Assembly: GCF_007673235.1 (NCBI RefSeq)
Contig: NZ_VDZH01000001.1
Coordinates: 45,162 to 109,161 of the forward strand
DNA: 64,000 bases
Direction of reading: 5' to 3'
DNA from: Curtobacterium pusillum
GTDB taxonomy: Bacteria > Actinomycetota > Actinomycetes > Actinomycetales > Microbacteriaceae
Every line of letters starts with the position of its first letter. Position 1 is the first letter of the stretch. This document shows, one piece after another, positions 26,935 to 38,721 of the stretch. The notes under the pieces were generated by a model that saw only the letters and a list, made by a program, of their open reading frames with translations, did no database searches and was not told where the DNA came from. The translations under genes were made by a program, and so were the position numbers.

Positions 26935-27912
26935 ATGGGCAGGCACACGGCAGACCTCAGCTCCGACCGCGATACCCGCGAGCACCTCGGCCTCTCGGCC
27001 GCCGGTGAGCGCCGCGCGGCACTGAACCGAACCCGCACGGCGGAGAACTCGGTCCTCACGGCGAACCCGACGGCGGTGACGGCATCGGTGCCGACCGCTC
27101 CCGGCAGTGCTCCGAAGTCGGTCGCAGCGAACCGCGTGTCGGACACCGAAGCCGCACAGGCATCCGTGGCGCGGGCGGTCCCTTCGACGCCCGCCGACCC
27201 CCGCATCGTCAAGCAGCGCCGCGCCCGAGCGATCGCCGCGCCAGCGAAGCCCAGCAGCGCTCGCGGTGTGAACTCGTTCATGCGGAAGCGTGCGACGATC
27301 CCCGCACTGTCGTTCTTCGCGGTCTCCGGCATCGTCGTCGGCTCGCTCTTCAACCCGCTGCAGCCCGACGTCGCGCAGGCCGCGGTCTCCGCACCCGTGC
27401 TGGTGAAGGCACCCGTCGCGCCGCAGGAGTACACCACGCACGGCACCTACGCCGCGTTCGACGTCTCGCGTGACGAGTACGGCGTGACCGTCCCCAAGCC
27501 CAAGGTCACCGAGGCGCCCAAGACCGACACGACCGACGACGCCACGGACGCCGACGCCACGACGAGCGTCAGCGCCTCGAACACGCTCGCAGCCGTCGCG
27601 GCCACGCCCGACCCGGGCAGCGCCCAGGCGATCGCGCTCCAGATGGTCACCGCCCGTGGTTGGGGCACCGACCAGTACAACTGCCTGGTGTCGCTCTGGA
27701 ACAAGGAATCGGGCTGGCGCGTGAACGCGTACAACCCGAGCGGGGCGTACGGCATCCCGCAGGCGCTCCCCGGCAGCAAGATGGGGACCGTCGGCGCCGA
27801 CTGGCAGACCAACCCGGCCACGCAGATCACGTGGGGCCTGAACTACATCTCCGGCGTGTACGGCACCCCGTGTGGCGCGTGGGGACACAGCCAGTCCTTC
27901 AACTGGTACTGA
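26935..27912 (+). CDS. Membrane-anchored lytic transglycosylase-like protein
   Basis: 325 aa. A cytosolic Ala/Arg/Ser-rich N-terminus (about 115 aa) leads to one membrane segment (IPALSFFAVSGIVVGSLF). A low-complexity Thr/Asp linker follows, then a C-terminal domain with CLVSLWNKESGWRVNAYNPS and GAYGIPQALPG, matching SLT-type transglycosylases in which the Glu of KESGW is catalytic. It ends CGAWGHSQSFNWY, as aggregation-promoting-factor/resuscitation-like proteins do. It likely cleaves glycan strands outside the membrane. Confidence 0.85.
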   Translation: MGRHTADLSSDRDTREHLGLSAAGERRAALNRTRTAENSVLTANPTAVTASVPTAPGSAPKSVAANRVSDTEAAQASVARAVPSTPADPRIVKQRRARAIAAPAKPSSARGVNSFMRKRATIPALSFFAVSGIVVGSLFNPLQPDVAQAAVSAPVLVKAPVAPQEYTTHGTYAAFDVSRDEYGVTVPKPKVTEAPKTDTTDDATDADATTSVSASNTLAAVAATPDPGSAQAIALQMVTARGWGTDQYNCLVSLWNKESGWRVNAYNPSGAYGIPQALPGSKMGTVGADWQTNPATQITWGLNYISGVYGTPCGAWGHSQSFNWY

Positions 27913-27924
27913 TCGGCAGTTCCG

Positions 27925-28230
27925 GTGCCGCGCAGCAACCGGCCGCGGCGACCCCGCGGTCGTGACCTCGAGCACGAGGACGAACCGTCCGGCCTCGACC
28001 GGTTGATGAGCTCCTGGAAGCGCACCGAGGTCCGCCGGGGCCGTGAGTACCTCGTGCAACCGGTGTCGGCGACGTCGGCGCAGAAGGAGTACGTCTGCCC
28101 CGGCTGTGGCGGCACCGTGCTCCCCGGGACCGCCCACGTCGTCGTGTGGCGGGCCGACGGCGTCCTCGGCGACGAAGCCGACCTGGCGTCCCGTCGCCAC
28201 TGGCACAACCACTGCTGGAGCATCGCGTGA
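27925..28230 (+). CDS. Conserved actinobacterial zinc-ribbon-like protein
   Basis: 101 aa, basic. The N-terminal PRSNRPRRPRGRDLEHEDE is disordered-looking. YVCPGCGGTVLPGTAHVVVW and a final HWHNHCW give Cys/His pairs that could bind one zinc. Family function unknown. It begins 12 nt after the transglycosylase gene and overlaps the hydrolase gene by 4 nt, so it is co-translated with it. Confidence 0.8.
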   Translation: MPRSNRPRRPRGRDLEHEDEPSGLDRLMSSWKRTEVRRGREYLVQPVSATSAQKEYVCPGCGGTVLPGTAHVVVWRADGVLGDEADLASRRHWHNHCWSIA

Positions 28231-28967
28231 CCCACGACACCGCCGCCGAGATCCGCTCGAACACGGAACTGCCTGCCCGACGTACCGACGTCGAGCTCGT
28301 CACGGACGACCACCTCACCTTGGTCGGCGAGCTGGCCGAACCCCTCGATCGTCCCGCGCGCGGCACGATCGTGACGCTGCACCCGCTCCCGACGGCGCAC
28401 GGGTTCATGGACTCGCACGTCCTGAAGAAGGCCGCGGCTCGCCTGCCGGCCCTGGCGGACATCGCCGTGCTGCGCTTCAACTTCCGGTCGGTGACGTCGC
28501 CCCGCGGGACCTCCGACGGCGTCTTCGGTGACGGTGTCTCCGAGGGGTTCGACCTCCGGGCCGCCGTGACGGACGTCGTCGACCGCGGCCTCCCGACACC
28601 GTGGCTCGTCGGGTGGTCCTTCGGCACCGAGGTGATCCTCAAGCACGCGCTGGAACACGTCGAGGCGGGCCGGGTCGCCGGAGTCGTCCTGCTGTCGCCG
28701 CCGCTGCACCGCACGTCCGACGACGAGCTCGCGCGCTGGGCCGACGTCGACGTGCCGGTGGTCGCGCTGATCCCCGAGCACGACGACTTCCTGCGGCCGG
28801 ACGAGGCGGCACGGCGGTTCGTCCTCGCGCCGAACGTCCGGGTCGTCCCGGTCGAGGGTGCGAAGCACCTGTGGGTTGGGGAGCGCTACGTGCGGATCGT
28901 GCTCGACGCGATCGCCGACCTCGTCGTGCCGGGCAGCGCGCCGCTCCCGACGCACGTGCCCGCCTAG
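28227..28967 (+). CDS. Alpha/beta hydrolase
   Basis: 246 aa. GTIVTLHPLPTAHGFMDSHVL is the oxyanion strand, LRFNFRSVTSPRGTSDG follows, and GWSFGTEVI carries the nucleophile elbow as G-W-S-F-G. The Asp is likely in IPEHDDFLRP and the His in EGAKHLWVG. It resembles the CocE/NonD-like hydrolases of the KANL3/Tex30 type. Substrate unknown. GTG start overlaps the previous stop; its tail overlaps the convergent coiled-coil gene by 4 nt. Confidence 0.85.
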   Translation: MTHDTAAEIRSNTELPARRTDVELVTDDHLTLVGELAEPLDRPARGTIVTLHPLPTAHGFMDSHVLKKAAARLPALADIAVLRFNFRSVTSPRGTSDGVFGDGVSEGFDLRAAVTDVVDRGLPTPWLVGWSFGTEVILKHALEHVEAGRVAGVVLLSPPLHRTSDDELARWADVDVPVVALIPEHDDFLRPDEAARRFVLAPNVRVVPVEGAKHLWVGERYVRIVLDAIADLVVPGSAPLPTHVPA

Positions 28968-30808
28968 CGGTCGGTCGTGTCCTGGCGGTCGTCGTCGGCC
29001 GCGCCGTCGGTGTCGATCGCCGGTGCGTTCCCGAGCAGGCCGGTCGCGTGGGTGAGCACGCCCCGGAGGTTCTCGAGGTAACCGGCGACCGCATCACGCT
29101 CGGTGCGGATGGCAGCGAGACGGTCCTCGGACTCGGCGATGATGCCGGCGGTGCGTTCCTCGGCGTCGGCGACCATCTTGTGCACGCGGTCCTGCGCGTC
29201 CGCGACGATCGTCCGGGCGTGCTCTTGCGCGTCCGAGGTGCTCGACCGTTCGAGGTCGTCGGCTTCCTGCTGGAGACGTTCGGCGCGCTCCCGGGCCTCG
29301 GAGGCCCGGCGGGTCGCCTCGGCCAGCTGCAGGTTCGCCTCGTCGAGGTACTTCTGCGTCTCGGTGACGGTGTCGTGGTGCTTCTGCAGGTAGTCCTGCT
29401 CCGCGTCGTCGCGACGGGCGGCGAGCTCCGACTCGAGCGTGGTGCGGGCCTCGTCGCGCTCCCGGGCGATCTCGGCGCGGACCTCGTCGCGCTCCTTCGT
29501 CAGGTCGGCACGCGCGGTGTCGATCTCCTGGCGGAGGGCGGTGCGCTCGGCCTCGAGGGTGTCGAGCTCCGCGGTGCGTCGATCGGCGATCTCGGTGTCG
29601 ACCTCGGCGTGCTCGCGCTCCCGGCGGGCGGCGAGCTCGTTCTCGTGCTCGCGAGCAGCGCGCTCGGCGACCGCGGTGGCTTCGGCGCGCTCGCGGTCGA
29701 TGCGTGCGGCGTGCTCGTCGAGCTCGCGGGCGATGCGGTCGGCGGTCTCCTGCACCAGGCGGGCGTTCTCGGTCCGGGTCTGCTCCTCGTCCACCCGGAG
29801 CTGGGCACGGGCTGCCTCGGTCTCCTGCTGCAGGGCCGTGCGGGCACCGGCGAGCTCACGCTCCCACTCGGCACGTGCGGCGGCGAGCTCCTCGTCGAGG
29901 ACACGGCGGCGGTCGGCGAGCTCGGTGTCGATCTCGGAACGGCGGCGTTCGACCTCGGAGGCGAGGTCGGCGCGCCCGGTCTCGAGTTCGAGCGCGTGCG
30001 CCTGCTGCTGTTCGTCCCGCTCGCGGTGCCAGGCCGCGCGGCCCTCGGTCACCTCGCGCTCGAGTGCGTCGCGTCGCGTCGTCTCCTCGTGGTCGAGGTC
30101 CTCGACGCGGCGGGCGTGGTCGGCCTCGAAGACGCTCCGACGGTGCTCGGTCTCGCGGTCCAGGTCGGCAGCGGCCTGTCGGGCGCCGGCGGACTCGCGC
30201 TGGGCGATCTCGCGCAACTCGGCGACCTCGTGCTCGACCTGGGCGCGGAGGGCGTTGGTCTCGCGGATCGCGATGGAGCGGACCTCGGCGGCCTCGGTCA
30301 CGGCGGCACCGCGGATCGCGGCGGCCTCGTTGCGGGCGTCCTGCGTGAGGAGCCCGGCCTCGGCGCGGGCGCGCTCGACGGTGTCGGCGGACTCGGCGCG
30401 GGCACGGGTCAGCTCGTTCGTGGAACGGGTCCGTGCGTCCTCGAGGGTGTCGCGGGCCTCTTCCTGCGCCTCGCGCAGGGTGCGGTCGGCCTCGGCGCGG
30501 CTCGACGCTCGGAGTCGCTGGGCGTCGATGTCCGCCTGGCTGATCAGCCGGGTGGACTGTTCCTCGGCGACGCGGAGCGTGGACTCGAGGCGGGTGCCGA
30601 GACCGCTGTACGTGGGGGTGCCCGCCTCGTCGAGCTCGCCCTGGAGCTCGGAGACCCGCGACTGCAGGAGTCGGATCTCCTTCGCGGCGTCCGCCCGGTC
30701 GTTGTTCGACTTGATGAGCTCGCGGCGTAGGTCGTTCAGCGAACGGTCCACGTCTTCGCGGCGGTACCCGCGCAGCTCGGTCCCGAACTCTGCCTCGTCG
30801 TTCGCCAC
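28964..30808 (-). CDS. Long coiled-coil protein with N-terminal DivIVA-like motif
   Basis: 614 aa, almost entirely Glu/Arg/Ala-rich heptads. The N-terminus AEFGTELRGYRREDVDRSLNDL resembles the membrane-curvature-binding end of DivIVA, followed by about 540 residues of coiled coil and an acidic tail. In actinobacteria such proteins (the Scy/FilP/Wag31 group) organise polar growth and stiffness. The GTG at 30808 starts the protein at the DivIVA-like motif; an upstream extension in frame is not convincing. No enzyme motif. Calling it a cytoskeletal element is inference from architecture. Confidence 0.82.
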   Translation of the reverse strand: MANDEAEFGTELRGYRREDVDRSLNDLRRELIKSNNDRADAAKEIRLLQSRVSELQGELDEAGTPTYSGLGTRLESTLRVAEEQSTRLISQADIDAQRLRASSRAEADRTLREAQEEARDTLEDARTRSTNELTRARAESADTVERARAEAGLLTQDARNEAAAIRGAAVTEAAEVRSIAIRETNALRAQVEHEVAELREIAQRESAGARQAAADLDRETEHRRSVFEADHARRVEDLDHEETTRRDALEREVTEGRAAWHRERDEQQQAHALELETGRADLASEVERRRSEIDTELADRRRVLDEELAAARAEWERELAGARTALQQETEAARAQLRVDEEQTRTENARLVQETADRIARELDEHAARIDRERAEATAVAERAAREHENELAARREREHAEVDTEIADRRTAELDTLEAERTALRQEIDTARADLTKERDEVRAEIARERDEARTTLESELAARRDDAEQDYLQKHHDTVTETQKYLDEANLQLAEATRRASEARERAERLQQEADDLERSSTSDAQEHARTIVADAQDRVHKMVADAEERTAGIIAESEDRLAAIRTERDAVAGYLENLRGVLTHATGLLGNAPAIDTDGAADDDRQDTTDR

Positions 30809-30993
30809 GTGTTCGCTCCTGGGTGCTCGGCGGAGGGCACAGGGAAGGCCCGGCCACGATTGTAGTGGCGCGTCGAGACCGTCGGCTGTGACCGCGGACA
30901 GCGGCGGGGGATGCGCCGTCCAGGCTCGCTCGCTATCCTGGAGCGCTGATTCGCGCGCCGTCACCCCACCCCGGCGCGGTAGGGAGAAGATCC

Positions 30994-32730
30994 GTGCGAT
31001 TCGTCCTGGCGATCGTCAGTTTCGTCATCGGTCTGGTGCTCGTCGCGCTCGCGGTCGGCCAGCGGACCGTGTTCGAGCCACCGTCGTCGCTCGTCGCGTC
31101 GTCGTCCTCGAAGAGCTCCGCGCCGGTGACGGTGATCCCGGGCTCGACCCTCAACGCGAACCCCGGCTACCAGCGCATCAACGTCGCTGGCTCCGGCAAG
31201 GTGTTCGCGGCCTACGGCAAGACCTCCGACGTCGACGCCTGGGTGGGCGACGCGAAGCACACGACCATGCGGTTCGACGCCGACCAGGCGAAGCTCGTCG
31301 GCCGGACGACCGGCAGCGAGACCACGGTCCCGGACCCCGCCGGCAGCGACCTCTGGTACCAGGAGTACGACGGCGCCGGGCAGTTCACGGTGCGGCTGCC
31401 GAAGGACGTCTCCGTGATCATCGTCGGCGACGGCACGGCCGCGGCCCCGAGCGACGTCTCGGTCACCTGGCCGCGGGACACCGCCACCCCGAGCGTCGGG
31501 CCGTTGCTCGTCGCCGGTGGCGTCTTCCTCGTCGGTGGCCTCGTGCTGCTCGTCTGGGCGTTCGTCCACCAGCGCCGAGGCCGCGGTCCGCGTCGCCGCA
31601 GCGGCGGTTCGCGTCCGCCGCGTGTGCGTGCGTCCCGTCGGGCCGCCGCCGCCGGCGCGCAGGTCCCCGCCCGTGGTCGGCGAGGTCGGCGCGCGTTCGT
31701 GGCGATCCCGGTCCTCCTTGTCGGTGCCCTCGGCCTCGCCGGGTGCTCGGCCGACTACTGGCCCCAGGGCGGTTCCGCAGCGAGCCCGACCCCCACGGCG
31801 ACGGCGACCGGTGCGGCTGCCCAGACCGAGCCGACCGCCGCGACCAAGCAGCAGATCAGCCGCATCGTCGAACGGGTGGCCGCGGTCGCGAAGCAGGCCG
31901 ACGCGACACGCGACGGCCGGCTCGCGGGGGAGCGGTTCACCGGCGCCGCGCTCGACCTCCGCAAGGCCAACTACACGATCCGCGCGAAGGACGCCGACGT
32001 CGACGCCCCGCCGGCGATCTCCGCCGACCAGGTCTGCGTGGCGCTGCCCCAGCAGACCGACTCGTGGCCGCGCACCGTGTTCGCGGTCGTCGCCGAGGAC
32101 TGCGACGCCAAGTCCGCGCCCCAGGCCCTCACGCTCGTGCAGGACTCCGCGCGTGACGACTACAAGGTCGCGTACGACGTCTCGCTCGAGGCCGCGGCGA
32201 AGATCCCGAGCCTAGCGCCCACCTCGATCGGTGCCGCCCTGCTCGCGCCGAACACGAAGCTCCTGTCGGTCGCGCCGGACCAGATCGGCACGGCGTACGG
32301 CGACATCCTGTCGAAGGACAAGGACAGCTCGTACGCGTCGCTGTTCCAGGCGGACGGCGACGGCCTCCGGTCGACGATCGGCAAGGCCTACAAGGACAAG
32401 AAGTCCGCGTCCCTGCCCGACACGGCCAAGATCGAGTACTCGTCCGAGGTGCCGGAGGACAGCGCTGTGGCGATCGCCACGGACGGCGCGGGAGCGCTGG
32501 TCTCCGCCGAGCTGAACGAGGTCGAGAAGGTCACGCCGACGGCCGCGGGCGCCGAGGTGAACACCGAGGGTGCGGTCAAGGCGCTCTCCGGTGTCGACTC
32601 CAGCACGAGGGGCATCAGCGCCACCTACGGCGTGCAGCTGCTCTTCTACGTGCCCCCCGTGGGCACCGATGACAAAGTGGTCCTGCTCGGGTTCACGCAG
32701 GGCCTGACAGCAGCGAGTGAGGTGCAATGA
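30994..32730 (+). CDS. Two-part membrane/secreted protein of unknown function
   Basis: 578 aa. Residues 1-22 are a membrane segment, 30-165 an extracellular Ser/Thr-rich domain, and 170-192 a second membrane segment. A very basic stretch (RRGRGPRRRSGG...) leads into a third hydrophobic segment ending LVGALGLAGCS, which looks exactly like a lipobox. The rest (about 250-578) is a soluble domain. It reads like a short membrane protein fused to a lipoprotein. The frame is open throughout, so a sequencing frameshift is not needed. GTG with GGGAGAAG upstream; overlaps the next gene by 4 nt. Confidence 0.75.
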   Translation: MRFVLAIVSFVIGLVLVALAVGQRTVFEPPSSLVASSSSKSSAPVTVIPGSTLNANPGYQRINVAGSGKVFAAYGKTSDVDAWVGDAKHTTMRFDADQAKLVGRTTGSETTVPDPAGSDLWYQEYDGAGQFTVRLPKDVSVIIVGDGTAAAPSDVSVTWPRDTATPSVGPLLVAGGVFLVGGLVLLVWAFVHQRRGRGPRRRSGGSRPPRVRASRRAAAAGAQVPARGRRGRRAFVAIPVLLVGALGLAGCSADYWPQGGSAASPTPTATATGAAAQTEPTAATKQQISRIVERVAAVAKQADATRDGRLAGERFTGAALDLRKANYTIRAKDADVDAPPAISADQVCVALPQQTDSWPRTVFAVVAEDCDAKSAPQALTLVQDSARDDYKVAYDVSLEAAAKIPSLAPTSIGAALLAPNTKLLSVAPDQIGTAYGDILSKDKDSSYASLFQADGDGLRSTIGKAYKDKKSASLPDTAKIEYSSEVPEDSAVAIATDGAGALVSAELNEVEKVTPTAAGAEVNTEGAVKALSGVDSSTRGISATYGVQLLFYVPPVGTDDKVVLLGFTQGLTAASEVQ

Positions 32731-33728
32731 CCAACGTCCCCCCGACCCCGTCCGGTCTCCGCGGAGCCGTCGACCTGTCGTCCCTCGTCGACCGCGCGCA
32801 GCGGCCGCCCCAGCCCCCGGCACCCGCCGGCGGACCGGCGGGCATTCCCGCCGCCGGCGGCCCCGGCAGTGAGACCGGCGCCGACCTGACCGTCCCGTCG
32901 CTCGTCCTCGACGTCACGGACCAGTCCTTCCAGGACGTCCTGCAGCTCTCCACGATCGTCCCGGTGATCGTGGACATCTGGGCGGAGTGGTGTGGGCCGT
33001 GCAAGCAGCTCTCGCCGATCCTCGAGCAGCTCACCGCCGAGTACGACGGCCGCGTGCTGCTCGCCAAGGTGGACGCGGACACCAACCCCCAGCTCGTGCA
33101 GGCCTTCCAGGCGCAGTCGATCCCGACCGTGGCCGCGCTCATCGGCGGACGCCCGCTCGGGCTGTTCGTCGGCGCACTGCCCGAGGCGCAGGTCCGCGAC
33201 GTGTACGAGCAGGTGCTCGCCGCCGCGGCCGAGAACGGCGTCTCCGGCCGTGTCACGGTCGACGGAGCGGCCCCGGCCGACGCCGTGGAGCAGGGCGAAC
33301 CCGAGCCGGAGCCCTTGCCGCCGCACCACCAGGCCGCGTACGACGCGATCGAGCAGGGCGACTACGCGACCGCGATCCAGGAGTACAAGACCGCCATCGC
33401 GCAGGACCCGCACGACCAGATGGCCGTCGCGGGGCTCGCGCAGGTGTCGCTCCTCGACCGACTGAACGGGCACACCGCGGACGAGATCCGTGCCGCGGCC
33501 GCCGCCGACCCGTCGGACGTCGCGGCGCAGCTGGCCGTCGCCGACCTGGACATCTCCGGCGGCCACGTCGACGACGCCTTCGGGCGCCTGCTGGACCTCG
33601 TGCCGACGGTGTTCGGCGACGCGCGCGAACCGCTGCGCGTCCGCCTGGTCGAGTACTTCGAGCTCATCGGCACCGAGGACCCGCGCGTGGTCGCGGCCCG
33701 GCGTCGCCTGGCGAGCGCCCTGTACTGA
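32727..33728 (+). CDS. Thioredoxin-TPR co-chaperone, CnoX/YbbN type
   Basis: 333 aa. A Pro/Gly-rich N-terminus (about 50 aa) is followed by a thioredoxin fold with IWAEWCGPCKQLSPIL (active WCGPC) and QSIPTVAALIGG with the cis-Pro. TPR-like helices follow from about residue 205 (HHQAAYDAIEQGDYATAIQEY). E. coli CnoX (YbbN) has SxxC and protects GroEL/DnaK clients; here both cysteines remain, so redox activity is plausible. Coupled to the upstream membrane protein by overlap. Confidence 0.88.
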   Translation: MTNVPPTPSGLRGAVDLSSLVDRAQRPPQPPAPAGGPAGIPAAGGPGSETGADLTVPSLVLDVTDQSFQDVLQLSTIVPVIVDIWAEWCGPCKQLSPILEQLTAEYDGRVLLAKVDADTNPQLVQAFQAQSIPTVAALIGGRPLGLFVGALPEAQVRDVYEQVLAAAAENGVSGRVTVDGAAPADAVEQGEPEPEPLPPHHQAAYDAIEQGDYATAIQEYKTAIAQDPHDQMAVAGLAQVSLLDRLNGHTADEIRAAAAADPSDVAAQLAVADLDISGGHVDDAFGRLLDLVPTVFGDAREPLRVRLVEYFELIGTEDPRVVAARRRLASALY

Positions 33729-33741
33729 GCGCACCGCCAGA

Positions 33742-33787
33742 ACGGACTGGAGGCGCGGTGCCAGCTGGCACCGCGCCTCCAGTCCGT
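33742..33787. repeat. Palindromic intergenic repeat, copy 5
   Basis: Perfect 46-bp palindrome without a loop: ACGGACTGGAGGCGCGGTGC through CAGCTG to its complement. Identical to copy 8 at 57170-57215. It lies between the convergent stops of the co-chaperone gene and glgB. Confidence 0.95.
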
Positions 33788-33809
33788 CTTCTGGGTACGT
33801 CTACCGCGT

Positions 33810-36442
<2,633 letters not shown>

Positions 36443-36446
<4 letters not shown>

Positions 36447-38443
36447 CGGTGGGGTCCCTCCACGACGAGCAGGTGCACGGGTTCCTGGAACGCGTCCAGG
36501 CGGACGTAGTTCGACGATCCCCAGACCCAGCGCTGGCCGGTCACGACGTCGCGGACGTCGAACGCCTGCTCGGAGTCGAGACCGAGCGCGGCGAGGTCGA
36601 GGTGGACCGTGGTCTCACGGGCCGAGTGGGGGTCGACGTTCGCGACGACGATCACGGTGTCGTCGCGGCCCGACCGGATGAACCGGCCGGGAAGGTGCTT
36701 CGAGTAGACGACGATCGCCGGGTCCTCGGCGTCGTGCACGTGCAGGTTCCGGAGCTGGCGGAGCGCGGGGTGCGCCTGCCGGAACCGGTTCAGCATCGTG
36801 ACGTACGGCGCGAGGCTCGCTCCCTCGGCCTCGGCCAGGGCGAAGTCGCGGGGCTTGTACTCGTACTTCTCGTTGTCGATGTTCTCTTCCGAGCCGGGAC
36901 GGGCGACGTCCTCGAAGAGCTCGTACCCGGAGTACATGCCCCACGTCGGCGCGCCCGTGGCGGCGAGCGCCGCTCGGATCTTGTAGCCGGCGCGACCACC
37001 GAACTGCAGGTACTCGGTGAGGATGTCCGGCGTGTTCACGAACAGGTTCGGGCGCAGGTACGCGCTCGTCTCGTGGGAGAGCTCGTCGAAGTACTCGGCG
37101 ATCTCGTCCTTGGAGTTGCGCCACGTGAAGTACGAGTACGACTGCTGGAAGCCGACCTCGGCGAGCGCCCGCATCATCGCCGGGCGCGTGAACGCCTCGG
37201 CGAGGAACACCGTGTCCGGGTGTTCGTCGCGGACCTCGCGGATGACGCGCTCCCAGAACCAGAGCGGCTTGGTGTGCGGGTTGTCGACGCGGAAGATCCG
37301 GATGCCGAAGGCGATCCAGTGGCGCAGGACCCGGAGGACCTCGGTGACCAGGCCCTCGGGGTCGGAGTCGAACTGGATCGGGTAGATGTCCTGGTAGCGC
37401 TTCGGCGGGTTCTCGGCAGTGGCGATCGAACCGTCGGCGCGCTGGGTGAACCAGTCCGGGTGCTCGGCGACCCACGGGTGGTCGGGAGAGCACTGCAACG
37501 CGAAGTCGAGGGCGACCTCCATCCCGGTGTTCTTCGCCGTCTCGACGAAGTCGCGGAAGTCGTCCTCGGTGCCGAGGTCGGGGTGGATCGCGTCGTGTCC
37601 GCCCTCCGGCCCACCGATGGCCCAGGGGCTGCCCGGGTCGTGCGGCCCGGGGGTCAGGGTGTTGTTCGGCCCCTTGCGTGCGGTCGTCCCGATGGGGTGG
37701 ATCGGCGGCAGGTAGACGACGTCGAAGCCCATGCGGGCGACCCCGGGCAGGCGGCGGGCCGCGGTGCGGAAGTCGCCGCTCTTCCAGGAGCCGTCGGCGT
37801 TCTTCTTCGCGCCCTCGCTGCGGGGGAAGAACTCGTACCAGGCGCCGACGCCCGCGCGGGTCCGCTCGACGTCGAGCAGCTGCGTCGGGGAGTGGGTGCG
37901 GAGGGAGGTCAGCGGCGCCTCTTCGACCTCGGCGGTGATGCGCGGGTCGTCGACCGCGGCGAGGCGCTCGGCCGGGTCGAGGTCGGTGTCGCGGATGCGT
38001 TCGGCGGCGCGGGTGGCCGCGGGGGAGTCGGTCTCCGCTGCCAGGCGATCGAGCAGCACGGCGCCGTCGAGCAGGGTCGCCTCGGTGTCGACGCCGGCGG
38101 CGATCTTCAGCCGCGCGCCGTGCAGCCAGCTCGCCCAGTCGTCGGCGTAGGACTCGACGTGCCACGTCCACACACCGGTGTGGTCGACCTGCACCGTCGC
38201 CTCGTAGCGGTCGGTGCCGGCGGCGACCAACAGCAGCGGCACGGTCCTGGTGCCCCCGTCCGGTCGTTCGAGGACGAGGTCGGCGCCGATGACACCGTGT
38301 CCTTCGCGGAAGACGGTGGCGCCGAACGTGATCACCTCGCCGTCGAACGCCTTGCCGGGGAATCCGTTCGGCGTCGTGGGGGCGAGTTCGGTGATCGGGA
38401 TGCGCCCGATCTTCGGTCGGCGGGGTCGGTCTGCGGTGGCCAC
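36443..38443 (-). CDS. glgE: Alpha-1,4-glucan:maltose-1-phosphate maltosyltransferase
   Basis: 666 aa of GH13 subfamily 3. N-terminal beta domain ([14 protein letters not shown]), then a barrel with [28 protein letters not shown] (nucleophile Asp) and [14 protein letters not shown] (acid/base Glu). It extends glucan with maltose 1-phosphate made from trehalose (TreS/Pep2) or by GlgM; those genes are not in the window. Start GTG 38443: its TAGCGT box ends 7 nt upstream. Next gene is glgB, overlapping. Confidence 0.95.
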
Positions 38444-38456
38444 GGAGCCGACGCTA
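38444..38456 (-). promoter_or_regulatory. TAGCGT box immediately upstream of glgE
   Basis: On the minus strand TAGCGT (38456-38451) lies 7 nt from the GTG. No ribosome site is seen, so glgE is probably leaderless. Confidence 0.5.
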
Positions 38457-38531
38457 CCCGGCGAGGGCCTCCGCGTTCCCCGGAACGTGCCGTCTGTGGA
38501 GAGCCGGGCGCGCCGTGGAGTTGTGGAGGGA

Positions 38532-38575
38532 CGGACTGGAGGCGCGTGGCGGCGCCGCCACGCGCCTCCAGTCCG
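38532..38575. repeat. Palindromic intergenic repeat, copy 6
   Basis: Perfect 44-bp palindrome of the variant type with GGCGCGTGGC in the arm and GGCGCC at the centre, as in copy 7 (53397). It is located between the glgX stop and the glgE start, both on the minus strand. Confidence 0.95.
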
Positions 38576-38585
38576 CCCGTCTCGC

Positions 38586-38716
38586 TGCCCGCGCGTTCTT
38601 GCCCATCGCAGTCGCAGTGGAAAGCGGAATCGCGCGGAGGAGGCAGGAAGGAACGCCCTCCTACGAGCGGAACGGCCTCCTAGGCGCGGAACGGCCCCCG
38701 ACGCGCGGAACGGCCG
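38586..38716 (+). repeat. Composite intergenic element (relative of 1-97)
   Basis: Contains TTGCCCATCGCAGTCGCAG, GGAAAGCGGAATCGCGCG and GAGGAGGCAGGAAGG, then GAACG-spaced units CCTCCTACGAGCGGAACG, CCTCCTAGGCGCGGAACG and CCCCCGACGCGCGGAACG. Same order of parts as in bases 1-97, and again beside a palindrome. Confidence 0.8.
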
Positions 38717-38721
38717 GACCG

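Noticed and set aside
28601-30730. Long plus-strand frame opposite the coiled-coil gene
   Set aside because: A shadow of the repetitive Glu/Arg-rich coding strand; no recognised motif and poor start context.
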